Below are positions 32,901-41,845 of a DNA stretch of 54,646 bases, one piece after another. The stretch comes from a virus. Within the stretch, counting starts at the first letter, position 1; each line of letters starts with the position of its first letter. The notes under the pieces are model-generated. The model made no database searches and was not told where the DNA came from. It saw nothing but the letters and a program-made list of their open reading frames with translations. Where the stretch lies: the IMG/VR virus record IMGVR_UViG_3300042312_000318, positions 1-54,646 of that record. One strand, given 5' to 3'. The position numbers and the translations under genes are program-made.

Positions 32901-33192
32901 GGCTGCCTTCATCGGTGCGCCGCGGTTCCATTCGGGAACGGGTGGCCCCATCGGGCTCAAGCAAGACGAGGTGCCGGCGATCCTGCAGACCGGCGAGCGC
33001 GTGCTGAACCGCAAGGAGACGATGGCCTACGAGCGCGCGCAGCGCGGGACGGCTGGCGGTGATGCAACTCGCGTCGTGAATGTGTTCGACTCCGCATTTG
33101 TGCCCGATCAGATGGACAGCGCGGCAGGTGAGCGGGTTATCCTGAATGTCATAGGCCGCAACCCTGGCCGCGTGAAACAGATGCTCGGATGA
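29926..33192 (+). CDS. Tail tape measure protein
   Basis: 1088 residues, by far the longest gene. The first 150 residues are coiled coil, then a hydrophobic region (IGALGGAILSLVNPITITIG, about residues 195-220). Long Ala/Arg/Glu helices run from 400 to 800 (AKQYESKEQKRARARVAAIN). A lambda H-like C-terminal segment (FTDLASGAVSFEDAMKRAVV) and Gly/Ala-rich stretches follow. It sets tail length, which by the usual 1.5 Å per residue would be about 160 nm. It starts within the chaperone extension. Confidence 0.95.
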   Translation: MASNSTEFKFRFTGDLRDLQKQLQELGRDLGDAKKQGAGVATGMQTGVSGIKNAVEQARSNIKGLESDLKRAQATAAKTVADAGGSPTRPRADSAAAIADSDAAQRLLEINRRADGLEQRLAATRLRGAAASRTAASATKQQAAATRELNRDIALAAPQLTDIVTSLASGQSPFLVALQQGGQLRDIFGGLRPAIGALGGAILSLVNPITITIGALALVGAGFVKGQEEGLRFARIIELTGGAAGVTADELGDMASSLDRLEGSTRASAAETLGRIAESGKFTAEQFGLVAKASEQMRNATGRDVQATIAEFEKIADSPVDALELLSQKYNIVNGNIRDQITTLVEQGREQEASTILMREYANAVDQRTPGIRQNQGLILQGWRAITESMRDLGDAFLDIGRQQTGREQFDKLFRERQSLLDEASSGNKFARTRIADIETQLRQLQDAEVEAQKDAQRKRAQRTAVSLSAELQSEAKQYESKEQKRARARVAAINRANAAIEAATTAGDAKAAEQAKAARAQIIAGLDKEEAEEAKRRADAGARTSAAAAKKSAEARRQAAALVQIDAQLIVDATTRALAELDRLYAEGQVKTADYYAQRSALQLQAIDAEIKAAEAQRDAAVEIDERKRAEADLVRLSRERAEIGPKAAREQAAAERELNQELDRLRARLADATGSLGETDRVRLEQERDALLQRFGAADPRAQELVRQLFDVELARSRSEAIASESDRFIGLLTTRSQFLASQVQVGALTQTQAEQQIRVEREATIRQLEDLLVKAQAAMNAKPSPETIAAVDQLKTKINELKAAKQTLGDAAQESGMNALRGLFTDLASGAVSFEDAMKRAVVAFVQGMAEMAAAALARQAIEGITSLFGGGQGAGGPDIGQSAAAGAAYAAPITAAAAALGSAATAGSAGFQAVALTLPTAVGTSASALGVAGGVVTSGAIALQLAAAQLQVAANTLLVANSVGSATGIAHSGAKVGAGFSAYRRVHPAAFIGAPRFHSGTGGPIGLKQDEVPAILQTGERVLNRKETMAYERAQRGTAGGDATRVVNVFDSAFVPDQMDSAAGERVILNVIGRNPGRVKQMLG

Positions 33193-33201
33193 GAGATTGA
33201 A

Positions 33202-34806
33202 ATGTCCACCAAGACCGGAACCGCCGCGAACTATGCCGCCCTCCTCGACGAGTTGGACGCCTTCCTCTGCACCACTGGCCACGCCTGGGGCCTGACCTAC
33301 GCCGGAACCGGCACCGGTCGGCTGACGGGCTACTTGGGCACAGCGACCACGGCCACCGAGACGATCACCGTGACCGCGACCAGCGCGACCAGTTTCACGG
33401 TCGTCGGCACCGTGTCCGGCTCGCTCGGCACTGCGACGGTCGGGACGCCGTTCGCGTCTTCTGTCATCAGCTTCACCATCACCGCCGGAGGCACCGCGTT
33501 CGTGGCGGGCGACGTTTTCCAGCTCAACACCGGGCCGAAGTGGACGCGCCTGCGCTATGGCGGGTGCATAGAATCAATCTACCGAACCGCGAACTTCTCA
33601 AACGTCGATCGGTTGTTCGACAACACGTTCAACACGACATCGACGATGACGACGACGACGGTGTTCCCCGCGACGGTCACGGTGCAGATGCACAAGGCGA
33701 CCGAGGTTCGCGCGTTTTCCATCTGGAACGGAAACTCGATTGCAAACTCGCCGGCTGCGTTTGGCCTGCAGTGGTCCGACAATGGCACCAGTTGGACGAC
33801 CGCGCAATCGTGGTCCGGGCAGACATGGACGCAGACCTACCAGCGTCGCGACTTCGTGCTGGCCGCCTCGGCCGGCGCGCATCTTTACTGGCGCCTAAAT
33901 ATCACCGCGGCAAATGCGGCGACGCTAAACCTGACCGAGGTCCGGCTGTTCGCGGATGCCACGCTGAAATGGGACGTGTCGTCGCGGTTCGAGTACGCAT
34001 GGGAGGCCCCGGGAGTCGATGGCTCGCAGGAGATCTACGTCGCCGGCTACACGGTCACCGAAAACGGGGCCGACCGTTACAACCTCGGCTTTCGTGGCTT
34101 CCGCTACTGGGTCGATCCGGCGTCGTCCGTCATCGACGTGCCGAACAACAGCCAGGACAAGTTCCTGCTGCTGTCGAAGACGCCGACAGCCTATTGGATC
34201 GTGGTTAACGGCGGTCGATTCGTGATCGCTACGCGCACGTCGTCCGTCTACGAGTTCGCTTACTGCGGATTCGGGCTGCCTTATGAGACCCCAAGCGCGC
34301 ACCCCTACCCCATGCTGATCGGTGCGCCGCACACCGACAACACGAAACGCTGGGACGCATCGAACGACGGCGGCTATCGCAATCCATCGGACCCCGGCGC
34401 ACAGTCGCCCACCGATGGGTCGAACACAACGCTCGCCGCATACATGCCCGACGCAAGTTGGTTGCAGATATCAAACCGCCTGCAGGGCACGGCGAGCGAG
34501 GGCAACTCCATGTCGGGTTCCGACACCCGTGGTCGGACTTGGCCCTACGCGCTTTCGGACACCGGGGCAGTGCAGACCGATCACCTTCGCGACTGCATCG
34601 ACGGCACAAAGCCGCTGCTGCCTGTTGTGGTGATGCGAATCAATGGTCAGCAGCATATGTGGGGCGAGTTCGACGGCGTCTACTGGACGACGGGCTTCGC
34701 GACCTCTGCCGAGGCCCTGATTCGAGACGGAGCGATTGATCACCTGATTGTTCCAAACGTCAATCGTTCCTCGATCAATTCCTTTTGCGCGATAGCGCTG
34801 GACTAA
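33202..34806 (+). CDS. Distal tail protein with discoidin-like (F5/8 type C) domain
   Basis: 534 residues. The N-terminus (LLDELDAFLCTTGHAWGLTY) is followed by a Thr/Ala-rich beta region (to about 110). A likely discoidin-fold module follows (FDNTFNTTSTMTTTTVFPAT, EVRAFSIWNGNSI, WSDNGTSWTTAQSWSGQTW, NLTEVRLF; about 135-255), and then a larger C-terminal domain. Discoidin folds bind sugars, so it may contact surface polysaccharide. It shares its opening pattern with the next gene. Confidence 0.75.
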   Translation: MSTKTGTAANYAALLDELDAFLCTTGHAWGLTYAGTGTGRLTGYLGTATTATETITVTATSATSFTVVGTVSGSLGTATVGTPFASSVISFTITAGGTAFVAGDVFQLNTGPKWTRLRYGGCIESIYRTANFSNVDRLFDNTFNTTSTMTTTTVFPATVTVQMHKATEVRAFSIWNGNSIANSPAAFGLQWSDNGTSWTTAQSWSGQTWTQTYQRRDFVLAASAGAHLYWRLNITAANAATLNLTEVRLFADATLKWDVSSRFEYAWEAPGVDGSQEIYVAGYTVTENGADRYNLGFRGFRYWVDPASSVIDVPNNSQDKFLLLSKTPTAYWIVVNGGRFVIATRTSSVYEFAYCGFGLPYETPSAHPYPMLIGAPHTDNTKRWDASNDGGYRNPSDPGAQSPTDGSNTTLAAYMPDASWLQISNRLQGTASEGNSMSGSDTRGRTWPYALSDTGAVQTDHLRDCIDGTKPLLPVVVMRINGQQHMWGEFDGVYWTTGFATSAEALIRDGAIDHLIVPNVNRSSINSFCAIALD

Positions 34807-34809
34807 ACC

Positions 34810-35772
34810 ATGGCTTACGAAACCGCATCTGCTTCCGGTGTCGCCGACCTTCTCGACAAGTTGCGCGTCTTCGCGACGGCGAACGGCTGGACGCAGAACT
34901 ATTTCGGCGCCCGCACCTCGGGGGCGGGCACGGCCCTGCAACTCACGAAGGGCACGCAGTACGTCACTTTCATCGCTGACACCGGAGCGGGCTTATCGAC
35001 GGACCCGGGGCCGTTCTTCGGCGCGTACTCGCACAACGTATATTCCGCGGGCAACGGCACCGAGAACCAGGCGCAGGGCTCGACCAAGCTATACTCGAAC
35101 GCGATGAGCGGACCCTTTGTCGCCTATCACTTCATGACTGGCGCCGAGCGCGGGTGCGATTACCTATACGTTGTCATCGAGACAAGCTCGGGCGTCTACA
35201 AGCACACCGGCGTCGGTAAGCTGGTGAGCCTGGGCGCGCTGAATACGGGCATGTTTGCCTACGCCTGCAGATGGAGCTATTCGACCAGCAGCGATACGAT
35301 AAACACCCCGAACAGCACGCAGCACGGCGTGCCTTGGGACAGTCGTTGTACGAGCGTTGGCCAGAGCACGCAGGTGCGCGCAGACAGCGATGGCGTTGTA
35401 CCTCGCTGGTATGACGCGAACAGTGGTGGATCGTTTGGGAACCGCATGGGTGGCGGCGTCCGCGATGCTGGCCCGGCGAGCGCGGGCAGCGTGCGCGGCA
35501 CGCTCCAAACTGCGGGGCTGTGCGCAGCAAGCTCCATCACCGGGCGCACCGTGCTCCTGCCGCCATGGATGTACGGCGAGCGCACGTCGAACCTGGGCAG
35601 CCCGCTCGGCTACCCGCCCCACCTGCGGTGGGTGAGGCTTGATTACCTGTCCCCTGGAGACGTGCTGACGATTGGCTCGGATCAGTGGAAGGTGTTCCCG
35701 GTGATTCGGAAAGACGGTGGCGTGGGTCAGGTCAACAGCGGTAAGTACGGCTACGCTTACAAGGTCAATTGA
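34810..35772 (+). CDS. Tail protein, paralogue-like partner of the preceding gene
   Basis: 320 residues, starting three bases after the neighbour. The opening VADLLDKLRVFATANGWTQNYF parallels LLDELDAFLCTTGHAWGLTY of the preceding protein, and both have Trp/Tyr/Gly-rich C-terminal domains about virion surface size. It probably forms part of the distal tail or baseplate. A specific homologue was not recognised. Confidence 0.7.
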   Translation: MAYETASASGVADLLDKLRVFATANGWTQNYFGARTSGAGTALQLTKGTQYVTFIADTGAGLSTDPGPFFGAYSHNVYSAGNGTENQAQGSTKLYSNAMSGPFVAYHFMTGAERGCDYLYVVIETSSGVYKHTGVGKLVSLGALNTGMFAYACRWSYSTSSDTINTPNSTQHGVPWDSRCTSVGQSTQVRADSDGVVPRWYDANSGGSFGNRMGGGVRDAGPASAGSVRGTLQTAGLCAASSITGRTVLLPPWMYGERTSNLGSPLGYPPHLRWVRLDYLSPGDVLTIGSDQWKVFPVIRKDGGVGQVNSGKYGYAYKVN

Positions 35773-35775
35773 GCC

Positions 35776-37440
35776 GTGCCCATCATCGGTTTCCTCTGGG
35801 ACTACTCGCCGGGTCCGCCCTTTCAGGCAGGGGCCTCGTTTGACCCCACCAAGGGTGCGGCGATGTCCTTGCGGGTCGCCTCCTCGGTGCTGACATTTGG
35901 CCGAACCGATGCGCCGCTGGCGCTCGCTGGCGCAACGCAGCCGATGTTCGGCATCGACTTCTACAACCGATTCCATTTCAGCGCGCTAGCGTTCGAGCTC
36001 GGGAACGTCGTAGGCGAGCAGCAGCGCACCGTCGTCGTCTGGAATGCGTACCGGCGCGCTCGCGTCCTAGAATCGCTGGTGAAGGAAAACGCGGCGGGTA
36101 TCTCCATCGGCGGCCATCCGCTGCCCCCGCTGCAGTTTGCCCCGCAGCAGGAGCGAACCTACACGATCACCATCGGCACCAATGGTCCGCCGGTCATCCT
36201 CGCAACGATCACCTTCGACTTCGATGAGGCGCAGGCGGTCAGCATTGAGCTGACCGGCACGCGCGTGACGGCGTGGTCGTGGCGCCCGAACTGGGCGAGC
36301 CCGATGCTTGAGCGGCTGGAGTGGCTGACGGACGTGTTGCGCGCGTACCGCGGCGAGGAGCAGTCTCGATCGCTGCGCCTGAACCCGCGCCAGTTTCTGG
36401 AATTCGGCATGCTGCCGGATGGTCAGGAGCGCCGGCACATGGAAGCGGCGATATGGTCGCTGGGCGCCCGTGTGTGGGCCGTGCCGCTGTGGTTTGACGG
36501 CGCCGATCTGACCGCACCGCTGCCGATCGGGGCGACCAGCATCCCGACCAATACGGCCGCCCGAAACTATCGCGCAGGATCGTTCGGTATGTTGCTGGGC
36601 GAGTCGTCGCGCGTGTTCGAAATCGTCGAGATCCAGTCGGTCAATCCTACCGAGCTGGTGCTGGCACGACCAACTGCAAAGGCTTGGCCGGTTGGGGCGC
36701 GCATCTATCCCGCGCGAGCCGCGCGCATCGACGATAACCTCATGCTGTCTCGCTTCACGGGCCGGGCGAGCGACCTGCGCGTGCGCTTCGAAATGATCGA
36801 GCCGGAGCAGTACGCGGCCAGCGCCGGCGGCGTGACCTATCGCGGATACCCGGTGCTGACCGCGCGCCCCGATTGGTCCGAAGACCCGACCGCGACCTAC
36901 GAGCGCAAGCTGGCCGTCTTCGATCCGGGCACTGGGCCGGCGGCCACCGAGGACGAGGCCGAGATGCCGATGGTCGAACAGAGCATGCGGTGGGTACTCG
37001 ACAGCCGCGCGGAGATTGATCGCCACCGCAAGCTCGCGTTCGCCCTCCGCGGCAAGGCCGGCCGTATCTGGGTTCCGACTTGGGCCGATGACCTGATCGT
37101 GGTCGCGGCGATCGGCGACAGCGCGCTGGCGATCAATGTCGAATGGACCGGGTACACGGAATACTACAAGATGGACCCGAACCGTCGCGACCTCCGTATT
37201 GAGCTTGTGAGTGGCGCTGTTTACTATCGCCGAGTCACTTCAAGCAGCGTCCTTGACGAGAACACCGAACGACTGGTGATCGACTCGGCGCTGGGTGTAA
37301 ATGTTCAGCCGCTAGAAATCGTGCAGGTGTCGTTCATGGCGCTCTCCCGACAGTCGGGAGACGCGGCCGAATTCGCTTATTTCAGCGGTGAGGTGGCCGA
37401 GGTCGCGACCTCCATGAGGAGCACACGTAACGATGTCTGA
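35776..37440 (+). CDS. Distal tail assembly protein
   Basis: 554 residues from GTG 35776. Beta-rich with a helical centre (PMLERLEWLTDVLRAYRGEE, RKLAFALRGKAGRIWVPTWA). The domain order and its place before the DUF2163 gene are usual for the tip complex of this kind of siphophage, where a protein of about 550 residues precedes DUF2163. The function (Dit-like or Tal-like) is not resolved. Confidence 0.75.
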   Translation: MPIIGFLWDYSPGPPFQAGASFDPTKGAAMSLRVASSVLTFGRTDAPLALAGATQPMFGIDFYNRFHFSALAFELGNVVGEQQRTVVVWNAYRRARVLESLVKENAAGISIGGHPLPPLQFAPQQERTYTITIGTNGPPVILATITFDFDEAQAVSIELTGTRVTAWSWRPNWASPMLERLEWLTDVLRAYRGEEQSRSLRLNPRQFLEFGMLPDGQERRHMEAAIWSLGARVWAVPLWFDGADLTAPLPIGATSIPTNTAARNYRAGSFGMLLGESSRVFEIVEIQSVNPTELVLARPTAKAWPVGARIYPARAARIDDNLMLSRFTGRASDLRVRFEMIEPEQYAASAGGVTYRGYPVLTARPDWSEDPTATYERKLAVFDPGTGPAATEDEAEMPMVEQSMRWVLDSRAEIDRHRKLAFALRGKAGRIWVPTWADDLIVVAAIGDSALAINVEWTGYTEYYKMDPNRRDLRIELVSGAVYYRRVTSSSVLDENTERLVIDSALGVNVQPLEIVQVSFMALSRQSGDAAEFAYFSGEVAEVATSMRSTRNDV

Positions 37441-37452
37441 TGGAGCGCGCCA

Positions 37453-38265
37453 ATGACCTACGACGGACGAGAGCGCAGCGCGGACCAGGCTCGCCCGGTC
37501 GAACTCTACACTTTCAATCGCGATTACATCGCGTGGCGCTACACCAGCGCGGACGCCGATCGCGTCATCGACTTCATTACCTACACGCGGGCGCCGATTA
37601 GGCGTTCGGACATCGAGCAGGGCCAGGAGTTGAATCGGTCCAGCCTAAAGCTGCGCGTGCCTCGCGACTTCGAGGTCGCTGCGCTTTACGCCATATCCCC
37701 GCCGTCCGACACGATCACGCTGACCTTGAGGCAGTACCACGAGGGCGACGCAGAGGTGGCGACCATCTGGACCGGGCGCATCCTGAGCGTCCGCTTTGAG
37801 GGCTCTGAGGCCGAGATCACGCTGGAACCGCTGCAGACGAGCATCCGCCGGAATGGCCTGCGGCGCTACTATCAGCGCATGTGCCCACACGTCCTGTACG
37901 GCGCTGGGTGCGGGTTGAACCGCAGCGCGTTTCGCCTAGTCGCCACGGCCGACACGGTTGCAGGCATCAAGATCACGGCGACCGAGATCGCGACGCAGCC
38001 CGATGGCTACTGGGCCGGCGGCTACGTCGAGTGGGCGGTGGCGACCGGGGTTTTCGACCGGCGCTACATCATCGCGCACGCAGGGCCTAGCATCGACCTC
38101 GACATCGCCCCAGTAGGGTTGACGGCTGGGATGCAGGTAAATATCTATCCGGGGTGCGATCGCACGGACACGACGTGCGACACGAAGTTCGACAACATCA
38201 TCAATTTCGGCGGCATGCCGTATATGCCTCTCAACAACCCGTTCGGAAATGAGCCTCTTTACTAG
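37453..38265 (+). CDS. Tail-tip protein, DUF2163/BR0599 family
   Basis: 270 residues. The N-terminal half (VELYTFNRDYIAWRYTSADA, ITYTRAPIRRSDIEQGQELN) and the Cys-bearing C-terminal half (RMCPHVLYGAGCGLN, YPGCDRTDTTCDTKFDN, FGGMPYMPLNNPFG) match the DUF2163 plus BR0599 pattern. Conserved Cys at about 145, 153, 236 and 241 suggest metal binding or disulphides. It belongs to the hub at the tail tip. Confidence 0.88.
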   Translation: MTYDGRERSADQARPVELYTFNRDYIAWRYTSADADRVIDFITYTRAPIRRSDIEQGQELNRSSLKLRVPRDFEVAALYAISPPSDTITLTLRQYHEGDAEVATIWTGRILSVRFEGSEAEITLEPLQTSIRRNGLRRYYQRMCPHVLYGAGCGLNRSAFRLVATADTVAGIKITATEIATQPDGYWAGGYVEWAVATGVFDRRYIIAHAGPSIDLDIAPVGLTAGMQVNIYPGCDRTDTTCDTKFDNIINFGGMPYMPLNNPFGNEPLY

Positions 38266-38650
38266 AAAACTCGTCACGCTTCTCACCCGCGCGAACCGCG
38301 TAAGGTTGCCCTTGATCATGACGATTGTCGTGGTCTGGGCGGCAGTGGAGGAGATCACCGGCTATCGCCTCATGTCCGTCATCGACCCTGCGGCTGGCGA
38401 GAACGTGCACCGCGCACTGGGCTGGGTTGCCATGGTGATCGTGCTGATCGCCTCAACGGTCATCAGCTATGCGCTGCAACCGAAGCCACCGAACGCCCGC
38501 CCCGCGGCACTGGCCGACTTCGACGTGCCGACGGCCGAAGAGGGCCGCCCGATCCCCGTGATCTTCGGCACCGTCTGGGTCAAGGGGCCGAACGTCCTCT
38601 GGTACGGCGACCTAAACACCATCCCTATCAAGTCGAAGTCCGGTAAATGA
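38249..38650 (+). CDS. N-terminal part of tail-tip (gpJ-like) protein, membrane segments
   Basis: 133 residues. Two hydrophobic segments (LPLIMTIVVVWAAVEEI; ALGWVAMVIVLIASTVISYAL) precede the soluble motif DFDVPTAEEGRPIPVIFGTV, WVKGPNVLWYGDLNTIPIKS. That motif is what I expect at the start of the large tail-tip protein of related phages. The large protein itself starts at 38861 with the sequence that should follow, so the hub protein seems split in two. Confidence 0.65.
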   Translation: MSLFTRKLVTLLTRANRVRLPLIMTIVVVWAAVEEITGYRLMSVIDPAAGENVHRALGWVAMVIVLIASTVISYALQPKPPNARPAALADFDVPTAEEGRPIPVIFGTVWVKGPNVLWYGDLNTIPIKSKSGK

Positions 38651-38874
38651 CCGAGCCCGTCGTCCATCTTCGCCACGTCCGCATGATGCTGCGAAACGGC
38701 CGAAAGCCGCTATGCGCGGACGGCATCCTCGCGTGGTGCGAACGCCACGGCGTAGACATCGAACAGCTCGGCACGACTGGGATCCCAGGCGAGCGCGCGC
38801 TGGAGATCGGCGACGCTTTCTCGCTGCGCGCGCTTGAGTTTGCACGGCAGGAGGCGGCCGATGGGCAAGGGTAA
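38647..38874 (+). CDS. Small tail-region protein between the split hub halves
   Basis: 75 residues; the ATG overlaps the upstream stop (ATGA) and the end overlaps the hub gene by 14 bases. It reads VVHLRHVRMMLRNGRKPLCA and DGILAWCERHGVDIEQLGTT, with three Arg/His-rich helices. Small proteins of this kind occur before the tail-tip gene in similar phages. Function unknown. Confidence 0.7.
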   Translation: MTEPVVHLRHVRMMLRNGRKPLCADGILAWCERHGVDIEQLGTTGIPGERALEIGDAFSLRALEFARQEAADGQG

Positions 38875-41383
38875 GAAATTCGTTTCGGGCTACTGGTACA
38901 AGCTGGGCATGCACCTCGGCATTTGCCACGGGCCAATCGACGAGATTAGCGAGATTCGCATTGGTGGGCGCATGGCTTGGGCCGGCTCGGTCACGACCAG
39001 CACGCAAATCGTCATTGATGCACTCAATCTCTTCGGCGGCAAAAAGCGCGAGGGCGGCGTGCAGGGCACGCTCGACGTGATGATGGGCGCCGCCGATCAG
39101 GCGCCGAACAGCTACCTCGCAACCGCGCAGGGTGCGGGCTCTCTGCAGCCTGCGTACCGTGGAATTCTGGGCCTTGTCTGGCGAGGCGGCATCGTCTCAG
39201 CGAACAATCCCTACGTCAAGCCGTGGTCGTTTCGCTGCAAGCGCATCACGGCCGGATGGGATGGTGCGGTGTGGTATCCGGCGAAGGCGGCCGTCGATGT
39301 CTCCGAGGTCGGCACCGGCGCGCTATTCGCAGCCAACCCCGCCCACATCATTTACGAGTGCCTGACAAATTCGGAGTGGGGGCTGGGCTATCCGGCCGGC
39401 ACCATCGATACCGTGTCGTTCACGTCGGCGGCCGACACCTTCCACGCGGAAGCCTTCGGCCTGTGTATACAGTGGTCGCGCCAGGAGAGCATCCAGAACT
39501 TTATACAGTTGGTGTGCGATCACGCGGGCGCCGCGTTAAGCCAAGATGTCCGCACGGGGCTCTGGCGGTTGCGCGCGATCCGCGACGACTACGACCTCGA
39601 AGAACTGCCGGTGTTCAGCGAGGAAAACGGCACGATCATGACTATGGAGAGCTTCGAGCGTGCGAGCCCGAGCGAGACGATCAATGAGCTGACAATCAAG
39701 TTTAGCGACATCCTGCTGGCTAAAAACGGTGCGGTGACCGTCCATCATCTGGCGAATATCACCTCGCAAGGCTACGTCGTCGCGCAGACGCAGGAATACC
39801 CGGGGATTCCTACGCACAAGATCGCCGCGCGCATCGCGGAGCGCGACATCCGCACGTTCGGCTCGACGATCGCCCGCGTGCGGTTTTACGCCACGCGCGC
39901 GGCTTACGGCCTGCTGCCGGGCGACGTGATCCGCTTCTCGTGGCCCAGGCTTGGCATCCAATCCATGGTCTTGCGCATCGGCAAGATCAACTACGGCACC
40001 CTGACCGAGGGGAGAATTGAGATTGAGGCGGTCGAAGACTCGTTCGGCCTGCCGCTGAATAGCTACCTTCAGCCGCCACCGCTCGGCTGGCAACCGCCCA
40101 ACACGACCCCGTCGCCGGCCGAGCACTACACCGCCTTTGAGATCCCTTACCGTGAGATCGCCGCGACCGAGGGCGCGGCCAATGCCGCGGCGCTGCCCAG
40201 TACTTCCGGCTACATTGCGGGCGTTGCACGAAAGCCGCCGGTGCTCAGCTTTTCTTTCGAGTTGCGCACAAAGATCGGGGCCGCGGCCTACGAGGAGCAG
40301 GGAGAGGGGCCATGGACGCCGACGGCAACGCTGGCCGCCAACCTATCGCGCACCGCGACCACGGTGCAACTGTCCAACGCGATCGATCTAGACCAAGTAG
40401 ACACGGGAACCGCCTGCCTGATCGGAACGGAGATCGTGCGAATCGATGCGGTCAATACGGGCACGAACACCATCACCGTCGGGCGCGGTTGCGCGGATAC
40501 CGTTCCGCAGGCCTGGGCGACCGGCACGCGCGTGTGGTTCTACGACAGCTGGGCGGTCCCGGATCAGACCGAGTACGTGCTGGGCGATGTCGTCGATGCG
40601 AAATTTGTGACGATCACCGGCACCGGCGAGCTGGCAGAGGGCTCGGCACCGACTTCAACGGTAACTCTCAATCGCCGGGCCGCGCGGCCGTACCCGCCGG
40701 GCCTTTTCCGCATCAATGGCGCAGCCTATCCGGCCACGGCATACGCGCGCCTTGCGCTGACTTGGGCGCACCGCGATCGGCTCGTACAGCAGGATGACTT
40801 GATCGACCAGGGCGCGGTTAGCATTGGCCCCGAGGCCGGCACGACCTACACCGTTCGAATCTACCAGCAGCCCTCGACGCTGCTGCACACGCAGACCGGC
40901 ATCACCGGCACGGCCTTGACCTACGAGCACGAGCTGAATGCAGACCTGCGCGTCGAGGTTGAGGCGGTTCGCGACGGCCTCGCAAGCTGGCAGATACAGA
41001 GCCACGTAATCACCTGCACGGGTGGAACCGTGGTCGTCAACGGCTCATTCGCCGCGGACACGGACTGGACCAAGGGCACGAGATGGACGATCGCGGCCGG
41101 CGTCGCCACGAAGGCCGCAGGCACCGCCAGCGACCTATCGCAGGCGGTCGCATTCGTCGCCGGCGGTGTCTACCTCGTCGAGTTCACGGTGAGCGGCTAC
41201 AGCGCGGGCACGGTGCTTGCGCGCTTCGTCGGCGGTGCGCCGGTCAGCGGGGGCGCGCGCAGCGCGAACGGGACTTACACCCAGGAGCTCACCGCGGCCA
41301 GCGGCAACAATGCCCTGCACTTCGTGGCCGACTCAGCATTTGCAGGGAGCATCGACGCGGTGCGCGTGCGTCGCGTCGCGTGA
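38861..41383 (+). CDS. Tail-tip/host-specificity protein (gpJ-like)
   Basis: 840 residues from ATG 38861, chosen for the strong GGAGG upstream. The N-terminal hub region (GKGKKFVSGYWYKLGMHLGI, EIRIGGRMAWAGSVTTST, WSFRCKRITAGW, AHIIYECLTNSEWGLGYPAG) matches gpJ/Tal-type proteins. The middle has beta repeats. The last 130 residues form a carbohydrate-binding-like jelly roll (VVNGSFAADTDWTKGTRWTI, YLVEFTVSGYSAGTVLARFV). It probably makes the receptor contact and ends the late gene block. Confidence 0.88.
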   Translation: MGKGKKFVSGYWYKLGMHLGICHGPIDEISEIRIGGRMAWAGSVTTSTQIVIDALNLFGGKKREGGVQGTLDVMMGAADQAPNSYLATAQGAGSLQPAYRGILGLVWRGGIVSANNPYVKPWSFRCKRITAGWDGAVWYPAKAAVDVSEVGTGALFAANPAHIIYECLTNSEWGLGYPAGTIDTVSFTSAADTFHAEAFGLCIQWSRQESIQNFIQLVCDHAGAALSQDVRTGLWRLRAIRDDYDLEELPVFSEENGTIMTMESFERASPSETINELTIKFSDILLAKNGAVTVHHLANITSQGYVVAQTQEYPGIPTHKIAARIAERDIRTFGSTIARVRFYATRAAYGLLPGDVIRFSWPRLGIQSMVLRIGKINYGTLTEGRIEIEAVEDSFGLPLNSYLQPPPLGWQPPNTTPSPAEHYTAFEIPYREIAATEGAANAAALPSTSGYIAGVARKPPVLSFSFELRTKIGAAAYEEQGEGPWTPTATLAANLSRTATTVQLSNAIDLDQVDTGTACLIGTEIVRIDAVNTGTNTITVGRGCADTVPQAWATGTRVWFYDSWAVPDQTEYVLGDVVDAKFVTITGTGELAEGSAPTSTVTLNRRAARPYPPGLFRINGAAYPATAYARLALTWAHRDRLVQQDDLIDQGAVSIGPEAGTTYTVRIYQQPSTLLHTQTGITGTALTYEHELNADLRVEVEAVRDGLASWQIQSHVITCTGGTVVVNGSFAADTDWTKGTRWTIAAGVATKAAGTASDLSQAVAFVAGGVYLVEFTVSGYSAGTVLARFVGGAPVSGGARSANGTYTQELTAASGNNALHFVADSAFAGSIDAVRVRRVA

Positions 41384-41384
41384 G

Positions 41385-41705
41385 GCCAAGAACGGCGAAC
41401 CGCGCGACGTGCCGCTATCGCCCCGGGCGCAGGAGGCCCTGCGGGCGATTCCCCGGCGCCTTGACGGTCTCGTGGTCGGGTTGACGGGCGACGGCCTCAC
41501 GCAGGCCTGGGCGCGCGCGTGTGCCGCCGCCGGCGTCACTGGGCTGCGCCTGCACGACGTGAGGCATGAGGCGATCAGCCGGCTATTCGAGCGCGGCTGG
41601 AGCGTGTCCGAGGTCGCGGCAGTCAGCGGTCACCGCACATGGACCCAACTCCGGCGCTACACGCAACTGCGCGCCGAGTCGCTGGCGCGCAAGCTGGCCG
41701 CTTGA
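41385..41705 (+). pseudogene. Tyrosine recombinase (integrase) C-terminal remnant
   Basis: This frame begins right after the tail-tip stop, with AKNGEPRDVPLSPRAQEAL. It contains the beta-hairpin Lys, LHDVRHEAISRLFERGW (HxxR box), AVSGHRTW and the nucleophile in RRYTQLRAESLARKLA. The first catalytic Arg, the N-terminal domain and any start signal are missing, so it cannot recombine DNA alone. It is a 107-codon fragment of an integrase, from an ancestral phage or from host DNA captured at an attachment site; a tRNA lies 284 bases downstream. Confidence 0.8.
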
Positions 41706-41771
41706 CTGTCGGCGATGCCGCGGGCATATTGATCCGGCGCCGCCCCCTTCGGCGTGTCCCGTGCAGTACCG

Positions 41772-41800
41772 CGCCCCCGGCTCCCCACCGGGGGCGTTTT
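41772..41800 (+). terminator. Strong intrinsic terminator after the late genes
   Basis: CGCCCCCGG and CCGGGGGCG make a 9-bp GC stem with a 7-base loop followed by TTTT. It closes the plus-strand late transcription unit. Bases 41706-41771 hold no recognised feature. Confidence 0.85.
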
Positions 41801-41815
41801 CATTTGACCCCACGC

Positions 41816-41845
41816 TTGACGGCGATAGGATGCTGGCGGAATACT
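41816..41845 (+). promoter_or_regulatory. Candidate promoter before tRNA(CAT)
   Basis: TTGACG (41816-41821) and AATACT (41840-41845) are separated by 18 bases. It sits between the late terminator and the tRNA, so it could drive the tRNA independently. No gene is apparent in 41846-41988. Confidence 0.4.

Noticed and set aside
32002-33282. 426-codon minus frame over the tape measure
   Set aside because: Antisense shadow without start signal or recognisable motifs.
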